Part shown: positions 22,110 through 29,935 of the stretch, in pieces | Layout: the number at the start of each line of letters is the position of its first letter | Position numbering within the stretch: the stretch's first letter is position 1 | Origin: CAZWBR01 sp964632305 | GTDB taxonomy: Bacteria > Bacteroidota > Bacteroidia > Bacteroidales > Prolixibacteraceae | Direction of reading: 5' to 3' | Assembly (NCBI GenBank): GCA_964632305.1 | Contig: CAZWBR010000039.1 | Span: forward strand, 1-37,383 | Length of the DNA stretch: 37,383 bases | Program-made: the position numbers and the translations under genes | The notes under the pieces: generated by a model | The model's database searches: none | What the model saw: only the letters and a program-made list of their open reading frames with translations | Told to the model about the DNA's origin: nothing

Positions 22110-23639
22110 TTATTCCCACTCGATGGTTGCCGGCGGTTTGGAGCTGATATCGTAAACGACACGGTTGATGCCCCGCACTTTATTGATGATCTCGTTCGAG
22201 ACTTTAGCCAGGAATTCATAGGGAAGATGGACCCAGTCAGCGGTCATGCCGTCGGTGGAGGCCACGGCACGCAGCGCCACCACGTTTTCGTAGGTGCGTT
22301 CGTCGCCCATCACGCCAACCGATTGAACCGGGAGCAGCATCACACCGGCTTGCCATACCTTGTCGTAGAGGCCCCACTCTTTCATCGTGTTGATGAAGAT
22401 GGCATCGGCTTCCTGAAGAATACGGACTTTCTCGGGGGTCACGTCGCTCAGGATACGGATTCCCAGACCCGGTCCCGGAAAAGGATGCCGGCCAAGCAAC
22501 TCCTGTTTGATGCCCAGCGCTTTTCCTACCCGACGAACCTCGTCTTTGAAAAGCAGGTTGAGGGGTTCTACCACCTTCAGTTTCATCTTGGCCGGAAGGC
22601 CACCCACGTTATGGTGCGATTTAATGGTGGCGGAGGGGCCGTTAACTGAGACTGACTCAATCACGTCGGGATAGATTGTTCCCTGTCCGAGCCATTTCAC
22701 GTCTTGTATTTTGTGCGCTTCTTCGTCGAAGACTTCGATAAAGTCGCGGCCAATGATCTTACGTTTCTTCTCCGGATCGGTCACCCCTTTGAGGTCGTTC
22801 CAGAATTTCTCTTTCGCGTCGACGCCAATCACGTTCAATCCCATATCCTTATAGGATTCAAGTACGCCTTCGAATTCGTCCTTTCTCAAAAGGCCATTGT
22901 CGACAAAGATACAGGTGAGGTTTTTCCCGATCGCCTTATGCAGAAGCACACCGGCCACAGAGGAGTCGACACCGCCCGATAGACCGAGGACCACTTTGTC
23001 ATTTCCCAGTTTTTGCTGCAACTGATGAACCGTAGTCTCAATAAAGGAAGCGGGAGTCCAGTCCTGTTTGCAACCACAGATATCGACCACGAAGTTTTGC
23101 AACAACTGAATGCCTTCGGTGGTATGATAAACTTCGGGATGGAACTGGATGGCATAGGTCGCTTCGCCGTCAATTTTATAGGCTGCCTTTTCCACATCGG
23201 AAGTAGAGGCGATGATCTTATAGTTTTCCGGCAAACGGACAATGGTATCGCCGTGCGACATCCAAACCTGGGTGTCATCGCTGAGATTGCGGAACAACTC
23301 ATTGCTGTGGTCGATGTATTTGAGGTTGGCGCGTCCGTATTCGCGGGAATCGGAAGCGGCGACCTCGCCACCATAGAAATGAGATAAGTATTGTGCCCCG
23401 TAACAAACGCCCAGTAACGGAAGTTTTCCTTTGATCTGGCTAAGGTCGATGCGGGGACCTTTTTCGTCCCTGACCGAGTAGGGACTTCCCGAAAGAATCA
23501 CCCCTTTTACCGACTGGTCAATTTTCGGGTAGTGATTAAAGGGATGGATTTCGCAATAAACATTCAGTTCGCGAACGCGTCGGCCAATCAATTGGGTGTA
23601 TTGTGAGCCAAAGTCGAGAATGAGAATTTTTTCCTGCAT
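22110..23639 (-). CDS. guaA: GMP synthase (glutamine-hydrolysing)
   Basis: A 509-residue two-domain enzyme that makes GMP from XMP, ATP and glutamine. The N-terminal class I glutamine amidotransferase domain has the catalytic triad Cys79 (GVCYGAQ), His167 and Glu169 (QFHPEV). The ATP pyrophosphatase domain starts with the P-loop LSGGVDSS (residues 220-227), and the C-terminal dimerisation domain ends in the conserved KPPATIEWE, which contacts XMP. The start ATG is followed by QEKILILDFGSQYTQLI, as usual. It has a full promoter and its own terminator, so it is a single-gene unit. Nothing appears missing. Confidence 0.97.
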   Translation of the reverse strand: MQEKILILDFGSQYTQLIGRRVRELNVYCEIHPFNHYPKIDQSVKGVILSGSPYSVRDEKGPRIDLSQIKGKLPLLGVCYGAQYLSHFYGGEVAASDSREYGRANLKYIDHSNELFRNLSDDTQVWMSHGDTIVRLPENYKIIASTSDVEKAAYKIDGEATYAIQFHPEVYHTTEGIQLLQNFVVDICGCKQDWTPASFIETTVHQLQQKLGNDKVVLGLSGGVDSSVAGVLLHKAIGKNLTCIFVDNGLLRKDEFEGVLESYKDMGLNVIGVDAKEKFWNDLKGVTDPEKKRKIIGRDFIEVFDEEAHKIQDVKWLGQGTIYPDVIESVSVNGPSATIKSHHNVGGLPAKMKLKVVEPLNLLFKDEVRRVGKALGIKQELLGRHPFPGPGLGIRILSDVTPEKVRILQEADAIFINTMKEWGLYDKVWQAGVMLLPVQSVGVMGDERTYENVVALRAVASTDGMTADWVHLPYEFLAKVSNEIINKVRGINRVVYDISSKPPATIEWE

Positions 23640-23670
23640 GGGATGGGTTTTGTGAACGATTATTTTGCTG

Positions 23671-23701
23671 CAAAGATATTGAATATTGTTTGACCCTCAA
23701 A
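23671..23701 (-). promoter_or_regulatory. guaA promoter
   Basis: On the minus strand, TTTG (23698-23701), a 19-base spacer and TATCTTTG (23671-23678) are a near-perfect Bacteroidota promoter. The leader to the ATG is about 25-30 bases. A 14-bp palindrome, CAAATTGCAATTTG (23716-23729), lies just upstream and could bind a regulator. Confidence 0.78.
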
Positions 23702-23734
23702 AACGGGGACCATGGCAAATTGCAATTTGTATGT

Positions 23735-23780
23735 TATCAAAACATTAATGCCCGGAATTCCGGGCATTAATGTTTTGATA
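23735..23780 (-). terminator. 46-bp perfect palindrome, terminator of the DUF5362 gene
   Basis: The two 23-base arms meet at 23757/23758 without a loop (core CCCGGAATTCCGGG, arms continuing through CATTAATG to TATCAAAA). It starts 16 bases after the DUF5362 stop, so it is best read as that gene's terminator, with the T-rich arm in place of a separate T-run. Confidence 0.7.
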
Positions 23781-23796
23781 GTCTCCTTTCCTATGA

Positions 23797-24252
23797 TCAG
23801 GCAAGAACCCCGATTGAAGCGCCTATCGCAACCCCGATAATGGCAAGCAGGTATAAGGCAAGGATAACGATGGTAAAGATGCCTACAAACTTAAACATGC
23901 GTTTCAGGTTGATCATCGATTCAGTAAACAACTCCGTCGAATTCCTTCTTAACGCCTTGTCCGTGTTGTCGGCAAATTTGTAAAGGAACCAACAAGGAAT
24001 GAAGTACAAAATGCCCAATGCCAGGTAGAACACAATAAAAATGGCGGTCGGGAACGCACTAAGGATCGATTCTGAACCGGATAATGCACTGATGCCCGAG
24101 ATGATCGGGCCGATGATCAGCCCCATCACGATAATCAATCCGCTGAAAACAAATCCGAGGATCGCCAGGAATTTTGCCCAGCGGGCCGCCGAGCCAATCT
24201 CTTCTTTGCCCTGATCGTTAAGTACGATAGAGTTTGATAATGCTTCTTCCAT
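23797..24252 (-). CDS. DUF5362 family membrane protein
   Basis: A 151-residue protein with three to four hydrophobic segments: about 25-50 (FLAILGFVFSGLIIVMGLIIG), 68-92 (TAIFIVFYLALGILYFIPCWFLY) and 120-148. The pattern of a long first helix, an LYFIPCWFLYKFAD segment, a polar stretch with ALRRNSTELFTESMINLKRMFKFVGI, and a final helix is that of the DUF5362 family, common in Bacteroidota and without known function. It should sit in the inner membrane with its N-terminus (EEALSNSIVLNDQGKEE) in the cytoplasm. It is a single gene whose transcript ends at the 46-bp palindrome. No clean promoter element is seen in front. Confidence 0.68.
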   Translation of the reverse strand: MEEALSNSIVLNDQGKEEIGSAARWAKFLAILGFVFSGLIIVMGLIIGPIISGISALSGSESILSAFPTAIFIVFYLALGILYFIPCWFLYKFADNTDKALRRNSTELFTESMINLKRMFKFVGIFTIVILALYLLAIIGVAIGASIGVLA

Positions 24253-24620
24253 AGGTCTTAAGATAATAGGTTTTAATTGTAAATATTCAATTGTATTTCT
24301 TGCAATTAAAAAAATAAAAGTAAAAAGATTTTAGACATTCCCAATTGGATGAAGCGAAAAATATCGGACCGGATCGGTGGGATAATCAATTGGGGGGATC
24401 TCCTGATAAAATTCCGATCATTGACTTAATAGTTCGACAAAGATTCAGGAACTGGTACAAAACCTGGTAAACGGTTCCGAAAAATCCTGCCGGTCGGGGA
24501 GAGGACCCTGAAAGCCTGAAGAAATTAACCATAGCCCATTCTTGGATAGATCTTTTTAGTTCTCTGATATTTATAACGTTATAAAAACTCCTTTATTCCT
24601 GATTCCAAATTTTTTGCATC
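24253..24620. other. Gene-free stretch upstream of the BlaI-type promoter
   Basis: About 370 bases between the DUF5362 start and the first BlaI-type operator. I see AT-rich sequence with a few weak inverted repeats (for example GGAAC and GTTCC near 24450-24479) and no frame, RNA motif or clear promoter that I can support. Confidence 0.5.
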
Positions 24621-24623
24621 TTC

Positions 24624-24639
24624 TACGAAAATAATCGTA
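24624..24639. promoter_or_regulatory. BlaI-type operator 1
   Basis: TACGAAAATAATCGTA is a dyad of TACGA and TCGTA with a 6-base spacer, the same form as the two operators that flank the promoter below. It starts 30 bases before operator 2. Confidence 0.65.
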
Positions 24640-24645
24640 CTAAAA

Positions 24646-24677
24646 TTTGCATCTACGATATTTGTCGTATATCTTTG
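24646..24677 (+). promoter_or_regulatory. Promoter of the blaI-M56 operon
   Basis: TTTG (24646-24649), a 20-base spacer and TATCTTTG (24670-24677) are a full phylum promoter. The spacer is occupied by operator 2 and the -7 box sits exactly between operators 2 and 3, so repressor binding would block RNA polymerase. Transcription would start near 24684, inside operator 3. Confidence 0.82.
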
Positions 24678-24696
24678 TACGACAAATATCGTAGAT
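24651..24696. promoter_or_regulatory. BlaI-type operators 2 and 3 flanking the -7 box
   Basis: ATCTACGATATTTGTCGTA (24651-24669) and TACGACAAATATCGTAGAT (24678-24696) are perfect 19-base inverted copies. Each arm also contains its own 16-bp dyad of TACGA, six bases and TCGTA (24654-24669 and 24678-24693). The only sequence between the arms is the 8-base -7 promoter element. BlaI/MecI repressors bind such short dyads as dimers. Confidence 0.82.
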
Positions 24697-24704
24697 CTGT
24701 TATT

Positions 24705-25094
24705 ATGGAAGAACAACAATCAACCCCTACAGGCGCCGAACTGGAGATCCTGAACATTCTCTGGGAGCACCAACCCCTGACCGTGAAAGAGGTGCACGAA
24801 AAACTGGTTCAATCAAGGGAGATCGGTTATACCACCGCGTTGAAGATCATGCAGAACATGACCGCGAAGGGATTGCTGGGCCGCGAACCCAACGGGAAGA
24901 ATCACCTCTATTACGCCACTTACAAGAAAGAGGAGACGCGTGGCCGGTTGCTCGACCGGTTTATCGATACCGCCTTTGGCGGATCAGCATCAACCCTGGT
25001 GATGCAACTGCTGGGCAACAGCAAGACCAGCCGCAATGAGCTCGACGAGATTAAGCGAATCATCGGTGAAATGGAGAAAAATCAAAAGCCATGA
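24705..25094 (+). CDS. BlaI/MecI/CopY-family transcriptional repressor
   Basis: A 129-residue repressor. The N-terminal winged helix (about residues 6-75) has the family pattern GAELEILNILWEHQPLTVKEVHEKL, then GYTTALKIMQNMTAKGLLGRE, with the recognition helix around YTTALKIMQNM and the wing at NGKNHLYYA. The C-terminal helices (about 80-125) form the dimer and contain the site that BlaR1-type proteases cut in characterised systems. Start is ATG 24705: the longer frame begins inside the promoter. It overlaps the protease gene by four bases (ATGA), so both are co-translated. It should repress its own operon through the three operators upstream. Confidence 0.92.
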   Translation: MEEQQSTPTGAELEILNILWEHQPLTVKEVHEKLVQSREIGYTTALKIMQNMTAKGLLGREPNGKNHLYYATYKKEETRGRLLDRFIDTAFGGSASTLVMQLLGNSKTSRNELDEIKRIIGEMEKNQKP

Positions 25095-26944
25095 ACCTCG
25101 TACAGCATCTCTTTTCGACGGAATTTACTGAGGCGTTGGGCTGGACCATCGTCCATTCCTTATGGCAAGCCTCGGCTATTGCTATCGGGCTGGGTTTACT
25201 CCTGCTGCTGCTTCGCCGAAAGAGCGCCCAGATCAAATATTTTATCTCGTTTGTGGCGCTTATTGGGGTGCTGGCCTGGTCGGCCGCGACCTTTGTCCGA
25301 TCGTATCACTACGCGGCGGAGAAACAGGCCATCAAGGAACAGATGATCAAAGATCCCGATTTCGTGAAATCTCTGCTGAAACCAGTGATGGCGCAGGAGA
25401 GCGACGCCACCGTGAAAGCTTCGGCCATTGACCTTAAGCTGATCAGAACCCGGGCTTTCTTCCAGCGTAACTTCAACTGGATCTGTCTGGTCTGGATTTG
25501 CGGGATGGTGGTCCTGATGGCCCGGCTGATAGGAGGTTATGTTTATACCCGCCGGTTGCGCTGCTATCAGCTGATGCCCTTCCCGGAGGATTGGACGCGT
25601 CGGATTGAGGCCTTGTCCCGGAAATTGGGTATCCGGCGTAACATCCTGGCTTTCTGCTCTCCGTTAACCCTTGTCCCGCTGACGCTGGGGACCCTGAAAC
25701 CGGTTATCCTCTTCCCGGTAACGGCTTATACCGGATTGTCGGCCGAGGAGATTGAAGCCATTATCGCTCACGAACTGGCCCATGTTCTGCGTAACGACTA
25801 TCTGTTCAATATTATCCAGTCGATTGTCGGGATCCTGTTTTTCTACCATCCGGCGGTCTGGATCATCTCGGCACAGATCAGAGCCGAACGCGAGAACAGT
25901 TGCGATAACATCGCTATCGCGGCCACGGGCAATAAGGTGGCCTATGTAAAAGCTTTGGCTGCCATGCAGTTTCGGCAGTACCCGGCTGAACCCCAACTCT
26001 CGATGGCCTTTTCGGTTCAGCGCAACAGTGTCTTACAACGCATTAAACGAATTCAAAAACTGGTTATCATGAAAACAAATTTTAACGAAGGATTGATCGC
26101 TGCTGCGGTGATCGTGATTGGGATGACCCTGGCCTCCTTTACCATCGGGCAGAATGATATGAAAATCTCGCTGAAGGAGGAATCGAAGGCAGAGGCAGCA
26201 CCGATGACCAAGGCCAAAACCGATAGTGTACGGACCCGGTTTGAGCAGGTAGTGGCAACGACCTCTCCCGACCGGACCCGCGAGTTGAGGAAGGTGGCCG
26301 AGGTGGCTTACTCGGAGAAAGATACCCTCGAATATGCCGAACTGATGAAGGAAATTGAGGAGGCCATGCGTGAGATTGATGTGGAAAAGATCGTCAGGGA
26401 AGCGATGAAAACAGCCCAGGAAGCCATGAAAAGCGCTTCGGTCGCAGTGGAGGGCGCTTACCAGGAGATCGACCGCGAACAACTGCGACGCGATATGACG
26501 GGTGCCCGCCGTGATATAGAACTGGCCCGTAAGGAGATCGATCACGAAGAGTTGAAGCGGGAGATGGAGGCGGCTAAAAAAGATATCGAAGCGGCCCGCA
26601 AAGAGATGGAGGTCGAGATGCGAATCGATATGCAGAAGGAAGGAGTCGATCAGGCCACCATGGAGATGGCGATCAAAGCTGCACAGGCCGGACTGGATGC
26701 TGCCGCCGCCGTGGTCGGTAACCTCGATGTTGAGGCAATCACCAATGCCGCGTTGACCGGAACCTCAAAAGCCCTGGAAGAGCTCGAAAAGATCAATATC
26801 GATTCGCTGATCAAAGCTCAGCAATTACCCATGGAAGAACAGCTCGATGAAATTAAGCAGCAACTGAAAATGCAGCAGCAACAGATGAAGCAGCAACAAA
26901 AGCAGATTAAGAGAGAGTTGAAGGAGATGAAAAAGGAGAATTAA
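25091..26944 (+). CDS. BlaR1-like M56 membrane metalloprotease with coiled-coil sensor region
   Basis: A 617-residue partner of the BlaI-type repressor. Helices lie at about 10-40, 45-65 and 125-155; a cytoplasmic M56 zincin domain follows with IIAHELAHVLRND (H227-E228-x-x-H231) and the downstream Glu in AERENSCDNIA as the third zinc ligand; a further helix is at about 335-355. In BlaR1 an extracellular penicillin-binding domain comes next and senses beta-lactams. Here instead is about 260 residues of highly charged helix with tandem 23-residue repeats (units at about 464-486 and 487-509) and a Gln/Lys-rich end. The signal sensed is therefore probably not a beta-lactam; envelope stress or another protein is a guess. 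Confidence 0.88.
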   Translation: MNLVQHLFSTEFTEALGWTIVHSLWQASAIAIGLGLLLLLLRRKSAQIKYFISFVALIGVLAWSAATFVRSYHYAAEKQAIKEQMIKDPDFVKSLLKPVMAQESDATVKASAIDLKLIRTRAFFQRNFNWICLVWICGMVVLMARLIGGYVYTRRLRCYQLMPFPEDWTRRIEALSRKLGIRRNILAFCSPLTLVPLTLGTLKPVILFPVTAYTGLSAEEIEAIIAHELAHVLRNDYLFNIIQSIVGILFFYHPAVWIISAQIRAERENSCDNIAIAATGNKVAYVKALAAMQFRQYPAEPQLSMAFSVQRNSVLQRIKRIQKLVIMKTNFNEGLIAAAVIVIGMTLASFTIGQNDMKISLKEESKAEAAPMTKAKTDSVRTRFEQVVATTSPDRTRELRKVAEVAYSEKDTLEYAELMKEIEEAMREIDVEKIVREAMKTAQEAMKSASVAVEGAYQEIDREQLRRDMTGARRDIELARKEIDHEELKREMEAAKKDIEAARKEMEVEMRIDMQKEGVDQATMEMAIKAAQAGLDAAAAVVGNLDVEAITNAALTGTSKALEELEKINIDSLIKAQQLPMEEQLDEIKQQLKMQQQQMKQQQKQIKRELKEMKKEN

Positions 26945-26981
26945 ATCCCGAAATCGTTCTGTCTCATAAATAACATCCATT

Positions 26982-27014
26982 AAAAATCCCGGAGGTTCAA
27001 CCTCCGGGATTTTT
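26982..27014. terminator. Bidirectional terminator
   Basis: AAAAATCCCGGAGG (26982-26995) pairs perfectly with CCTCCGGGATTTTT (27001-27014) around TTCAA. It has an A-run before and a T-run after, so it serves both the M56 gene and the phosphohexomutase gene. Confidence 0.93.
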
Positions 27015-27036
27015 TGATCTTACTGGGAACCGTGTT

Positions 27037-28782
27037 TTATAATCCCAGATCTTTCATCACCAGTTCCACCTTGGCATTGGCTTTTTCGTCGACCCGGTAG
27101 TATTCTTCGCGGGAAGCCAGAGGCGCTTTCACCTCGATGTAGAACTTGATCTTCGGCTCGGTGCCAGAAGGGCGTACCGAAACTTTCGACCCGTCGACGG
27201 TGAAGAATTGCAGCACGTTGGAGGTGATTTTTTGTCCGATCGGCTTCGTTTGTCCGGTGATCAGATTTTTTTCTTCCAGCGTTTCGTAGTCTTTCACGAT
27301 GGCCAGTGGTGAACCGGCCAACTGTTTCGGCGGGTTATTGCGGAAGTCGACCATCATCTGTTCGATCTCCTCGGCACCGGTTTTTCCCTTGCGCACCACG
27401 TATTTCATCTTTTCTTTCGAGAAGCCGTAGGTAAGGTAGATATCCTGAAGCATTTCGAAGAGCGAACGTCCGTTGTCCTTAGCCCAGGCGGCGATCTCGG
27501 CCATCAGGGCACAGGAGCTGACGGCATCTTTGTCGCGGACAAAGTCGGCCGGCAGGAAACCAAAGCTCTCTTCGCCCCCGCCGATATACTCCTTCAACCC
27601 TTCGTTTTCGCGGATCACCTCGGCGATATATTTGAACCCGGTGTAACAATCGTAGTATTCGACGCCGTTCTTTTGGGCGATATCAGCAACCAGCTCTGAG
27701 GTGACGATAGTCTTGACCACGTATTGCTTGCCGGTCAACCGTCCCATTTCCTTGCGTTTAGTGATGATGTAGTAAAGGAAGATCAACACGGTTTGGTTTC
27801 CGTTCAGCAGGATAAAATCGCCCTTGTCGTTCTTCACGGCGATGCCGAGGCGGTCGGCATCGGGGTCGGTGGCCATCACCAGATCGGCATTCACTTCGCG
27901 GGCTTTCTTCAGCGCCAGCTCCATAGCGGCCGGTTCTTCGGGGTTGGGGGAGATTACGGTGGGGAAATCGCCGCTCACCACATCCTGCTCGGGGATATTG
28001 ATCACGTTGGTGAATCCCATCCTGGCCAGCGCCATCGGGACCAGCTTAACGCCGGTACCATGGATTGGCGTAAACACAATCTTCAGATCTTTCTGCCGTT
28101 TGATGACCTCGGGATCGAGCGACACGGTGACCACTTTTTTCAGGTAGGTCTCGTCCATATTGTGGCCCATGATCGTGATATTATCTTTCGGCCCGTCGAA
28201 TTTAATGTCGTCAACTTTTACTTTACCCACTTCGTCGATAATATTGACGTCGTGAGGCTCAACAATCTGGGAGCCGTCGGTCCAGTAAGCTTTATAGCCG
28301 TTATACTCTTTCGGGTTATGCGAGGCGGTAAGGATAATGCCGCTCTGGAGCCCTAATTCGCGGATGGCAAACGAGAGTTCAGGGGTAGGGCGCAGGTCTT
28401 CGAACAGGAAGACTTTGATGCCGTTGGCCGAGAAAATACCCGCGGAGGCTTCGGCGAAGAGGCGGCTGTTGTTGCGGCAGTCGTGCCCGATGCCTACCTT
28501 GATTTCCGGCAGATGGGCAAACTCCTTCTTCAGGTAATTGCTCAGCCCCTGTGTGGCAGCCCCAACGGTGTAAATATTCATACGGTTGGAGCCGGCTCCC
28601 ATGATACCGCGCAAGCCGCCGGTCCCAAATTCCAGGTCGCGGTAGAAAGCGTCGATCAGGGCCGATTTATCTTCATTATCTAACAGTTGCCTTACTTCAG
28701 TCTTGGTCTTCTCGTCGTAATTGCCGTTAAGCCATTCGTTGGCTTTCTGAAGAACGTCAGCAGGAATTTCATTTGTTTTCAT
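27037..28782 (-). CDS. Phospho-sugar mutase (phosphoglucomutase/phosphomannomutase)
   Basis: A 581-residue alpha-D-phosphohexomutase. The catalytic serine loop is TASHNPKEYNGYK with Ser154; the metal loop is ATDPDADRLG with Asp306, Asp308 and Asp310; the sugar-specificity loop is GGGEESFGFLPADFVRDKDA; and the phosphate-binding C-terminal loop is RPSGTEPKIKFYIE. Length and the GIMGAGSNRMN opening place it with the PgcA/PGM2-like group, which converts glucose-1-phosphate and glucose-6-phosphate and may also act on mannose or ribose phosphates. Its start overlaps the end of rfbD by 14 bases, so the two are co-transcribed and perhaps co-translated. Glucose-1-phosphate is the entry to dTDP-rhamnose, which fits the pairing. 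Confidence 0.92.
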   Translation of the reverse strand: MKTNEIPADVLQKANEWLNGNYDEKTKTEVRQLLDNEDKSALIDAFYRDLEFGTGGLRGIMGAGSNRMNIYTVGAATQGLSNYLKKEFAHLPEIKVGIGHDCRNNSRLFAEASAGIFSANGIKVFLFEDLRPTPELSFAIRELGLQSGIILTASHNPKEYNGYKAYWTDGSQIVEPHDVNIIDEVGKVKVDDIKFDGPKDNITIMGHNMDETYLKKVVTVSLDPEVIKRQKDLKIVFTPIHGTGVKLVPMALARMGFTNVINIPEQDVVSGDFPTVISPNPEEPAAMELALKKAREVNADLVMATDPDADRLGIAVKNDKGDFILLNGNQTVLIFLYYIITKRKEMGRLTGKQYVVKTIVTSELVADIAQKNGVEYYDCYTGFKYIAEVIRENEGLKEYIGGGEESFGFLPADFVRDKDAVSSCALMAEIAAWAKDNGRSLFEMLQDIYLTYGFSKEKMKYVVRKGKTGAEEIEQMMVDFRNNPPKQLAGSPLAIVKDYETLEEKNLITGQTKPIGQKITSNVLQFFTVDGSKVSVRPSGTEPKIKFYIEVKAPLASREEYYRVDEKANAKVELVMKDLGL

Positions 28783-29656
28783 TATCGGTTAATTTAATGA
28801 TACATCTCTTTAAGCTCTCCCGCCAGTAGGGGATCGCAATTCCAAATATACTCCTGATTTTTGATTTATCCAGCACCGAGTAGGCAGGTCTTTTCGCCGG
28901 GGTAGGATATTTTTCAGTCCCGATAGGTGAAACCGTACAGGTTATCTCAGGCAGGTATTCGAAAATGGCTTTCGTGAAGTCGAACCAACTGGCCACCCCT
29001 TCGTTGGAGTAATGATAGATACCCGGAACAAAAGCGCCCGGTTCCTGAACCGACGACTGTATAATGGTCAGGATAGCCCGGGCCAGATCGTTGGCATAGG
29101 TAGGGGTTCCCACCTGGTCGGCCACCACGTTCAGCGTTTCCCGTTCTTTCCCGAGGCGTATCATGGTCTTCACGAAATTATTCCCATGAGCCGAGTAGAG
29201 CCACGCGGTACGGATGATAACGGCCTCAGCTCCCGAATTCAGGATGGCCTGTTCGCCTTCCAGCTTGGTCTGTCCGTAAACCGATTGCGGGTTGACCGGA
29301 TTATCTTCCCGGTAGGGGTGGGCACTCTCACCGTCGAACACATAGTCGGTGGAGATATGGATCAGGCGGGTGCCGTTCGTGCGGCAGGCCAGGGCGAGGT
29401 TTTCAGGGGCGTCGCGGTTGATCTTGCGGGCCAGATCCGAGTCGCTTTCGGCTTTATCGACAGCCGTGTAGGCGGCACAGTTGATCGCGAAATCAGGCTG
29501 CCCGGCTTCGAAAAACGCGGCGATTGCTTCGGGGCTGCATAGGTCAAGCTCGTCGACATCGGTATAGACCGGAAGAAGATCAGGAAACGATTCCATCTCT
29601 TCACGGATCGATTGGCCAAGTTGTCCCTTGGCTCCGGTTATAAGTATCTTTTTCAC
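28769..29656 (-). CDS. rfbD: dTDP-4-dehydrorhamnose reductase
   Basis: A 295-residue short-chain reductase of the RmlD type. The N-terminal ITGAKGQLGQ (Gly8, Gly11, Gly14) binds NAD(P)H. AINCAAYTAVDKAESD, STDYVFDG and SVYGQTKLEGE (the Tyr-x3-Lys pair) are the family's signatures, and the C-terminal region has KRPAYSVLDKSKI, which contacts the dTDP-sugar. It carries out the last step of dTDP-L-rhamnose synthesis; rfbABC are not in this window. It comes first in a two-gene operon with the phosphohexomutase. The start ATG gives the normal MKKILITGA beginning. Confidence 0.93.
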   Translation of the reverse strand: MKKILITGAKGQLGQSIREEMESFPDLLPVYTDVDELDLCSPEAIAAFFEAGQPDFAINCAAYTAVDKAESDSDLARKINRDAPENLALACRTNGTRLIHISTDYVFDGESAHPYREDNPVNPQSVYGQTKLEGEQAILNSGAEAVIIRTAWLYSAHGNNFVKTMIRLGKERETLNVVADQVGTPTYANDLARAILTIIQSSVQEPGAFVPGIYHYSNEGVASWFDFTKAIFEYLPEITCTVSPIGTEKYPTPAKRPAYSVLDKSKIRSIFGIAIPYWRESLKRCIIKLTDNENK

Positions 29657-29683
29657 AGGTTGTTGTATTTGAAAATAGTATGC

Positions 29684-29722
29684 AGGGCAGGGGAGATCCC
29701 CTATGTTTGGGTCAGCTGCCCT
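29684..29722 (-). promoter_or_regulatory. Hairpin in the rfbD leader
   Basis: AGGGCAG (29684-29690) and CTGCCCT (29716-29722) pair, and GGGG (29690-29693) can instead pair with CCCC (29698-29701). Together they fill most of the roughly 70-base leader between the likely promoter and the rfbD start, so translation control is possible. Confidence 0.35.
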
Positions 29723-29732
29723 ATCCTTAAGG

Positions 29733-29740
29733 CAAAGGTA
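29733..29740 (-). promoter_or_regulatory. -7 element (TACCTTTG) of the rfbD operon
   Basis: TACCTTTG on the minus strand fits TAnnTTTG. No TTG lies at the right distance; only a T-run does. The rest of the 279-base gap to rpsA holds this element, the hairpin and the rpsA promoter. Confidence 0.5.
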
Positions 29741-29854
29741 TAAAGATTTGTCTTAAAAAGGATTTTTGTTAACTAATCATTTGTTCAATTAGTTGCAAAT
29801 TCCTTTTAGCTGTTGTATTTCATTGGCGAAGGATAAAAAAATGAGGAGGAACGG

Positions 29855-29885
29855 TTTGATTATATCTCAATAAATTCTACCTTTG
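29855..29885 (+). promoter_or_regulatory. rpsA promoter
   Basis: TTTG (29855-29858), a 19-base spacer and TACCTTTG (29878-29885) are a full match to the phylum promoter. The leader to the ATG at 29936 is about 45 AT-rich bases without a Shine-Dalgarno, as expected in this phylum. Confidence 0.8.
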
Positions 29886-29935
29886 CGCCGCATAACAAAA
29901 TAATGTCTAATTTATTAATTTTAAGACTCTTTTAG

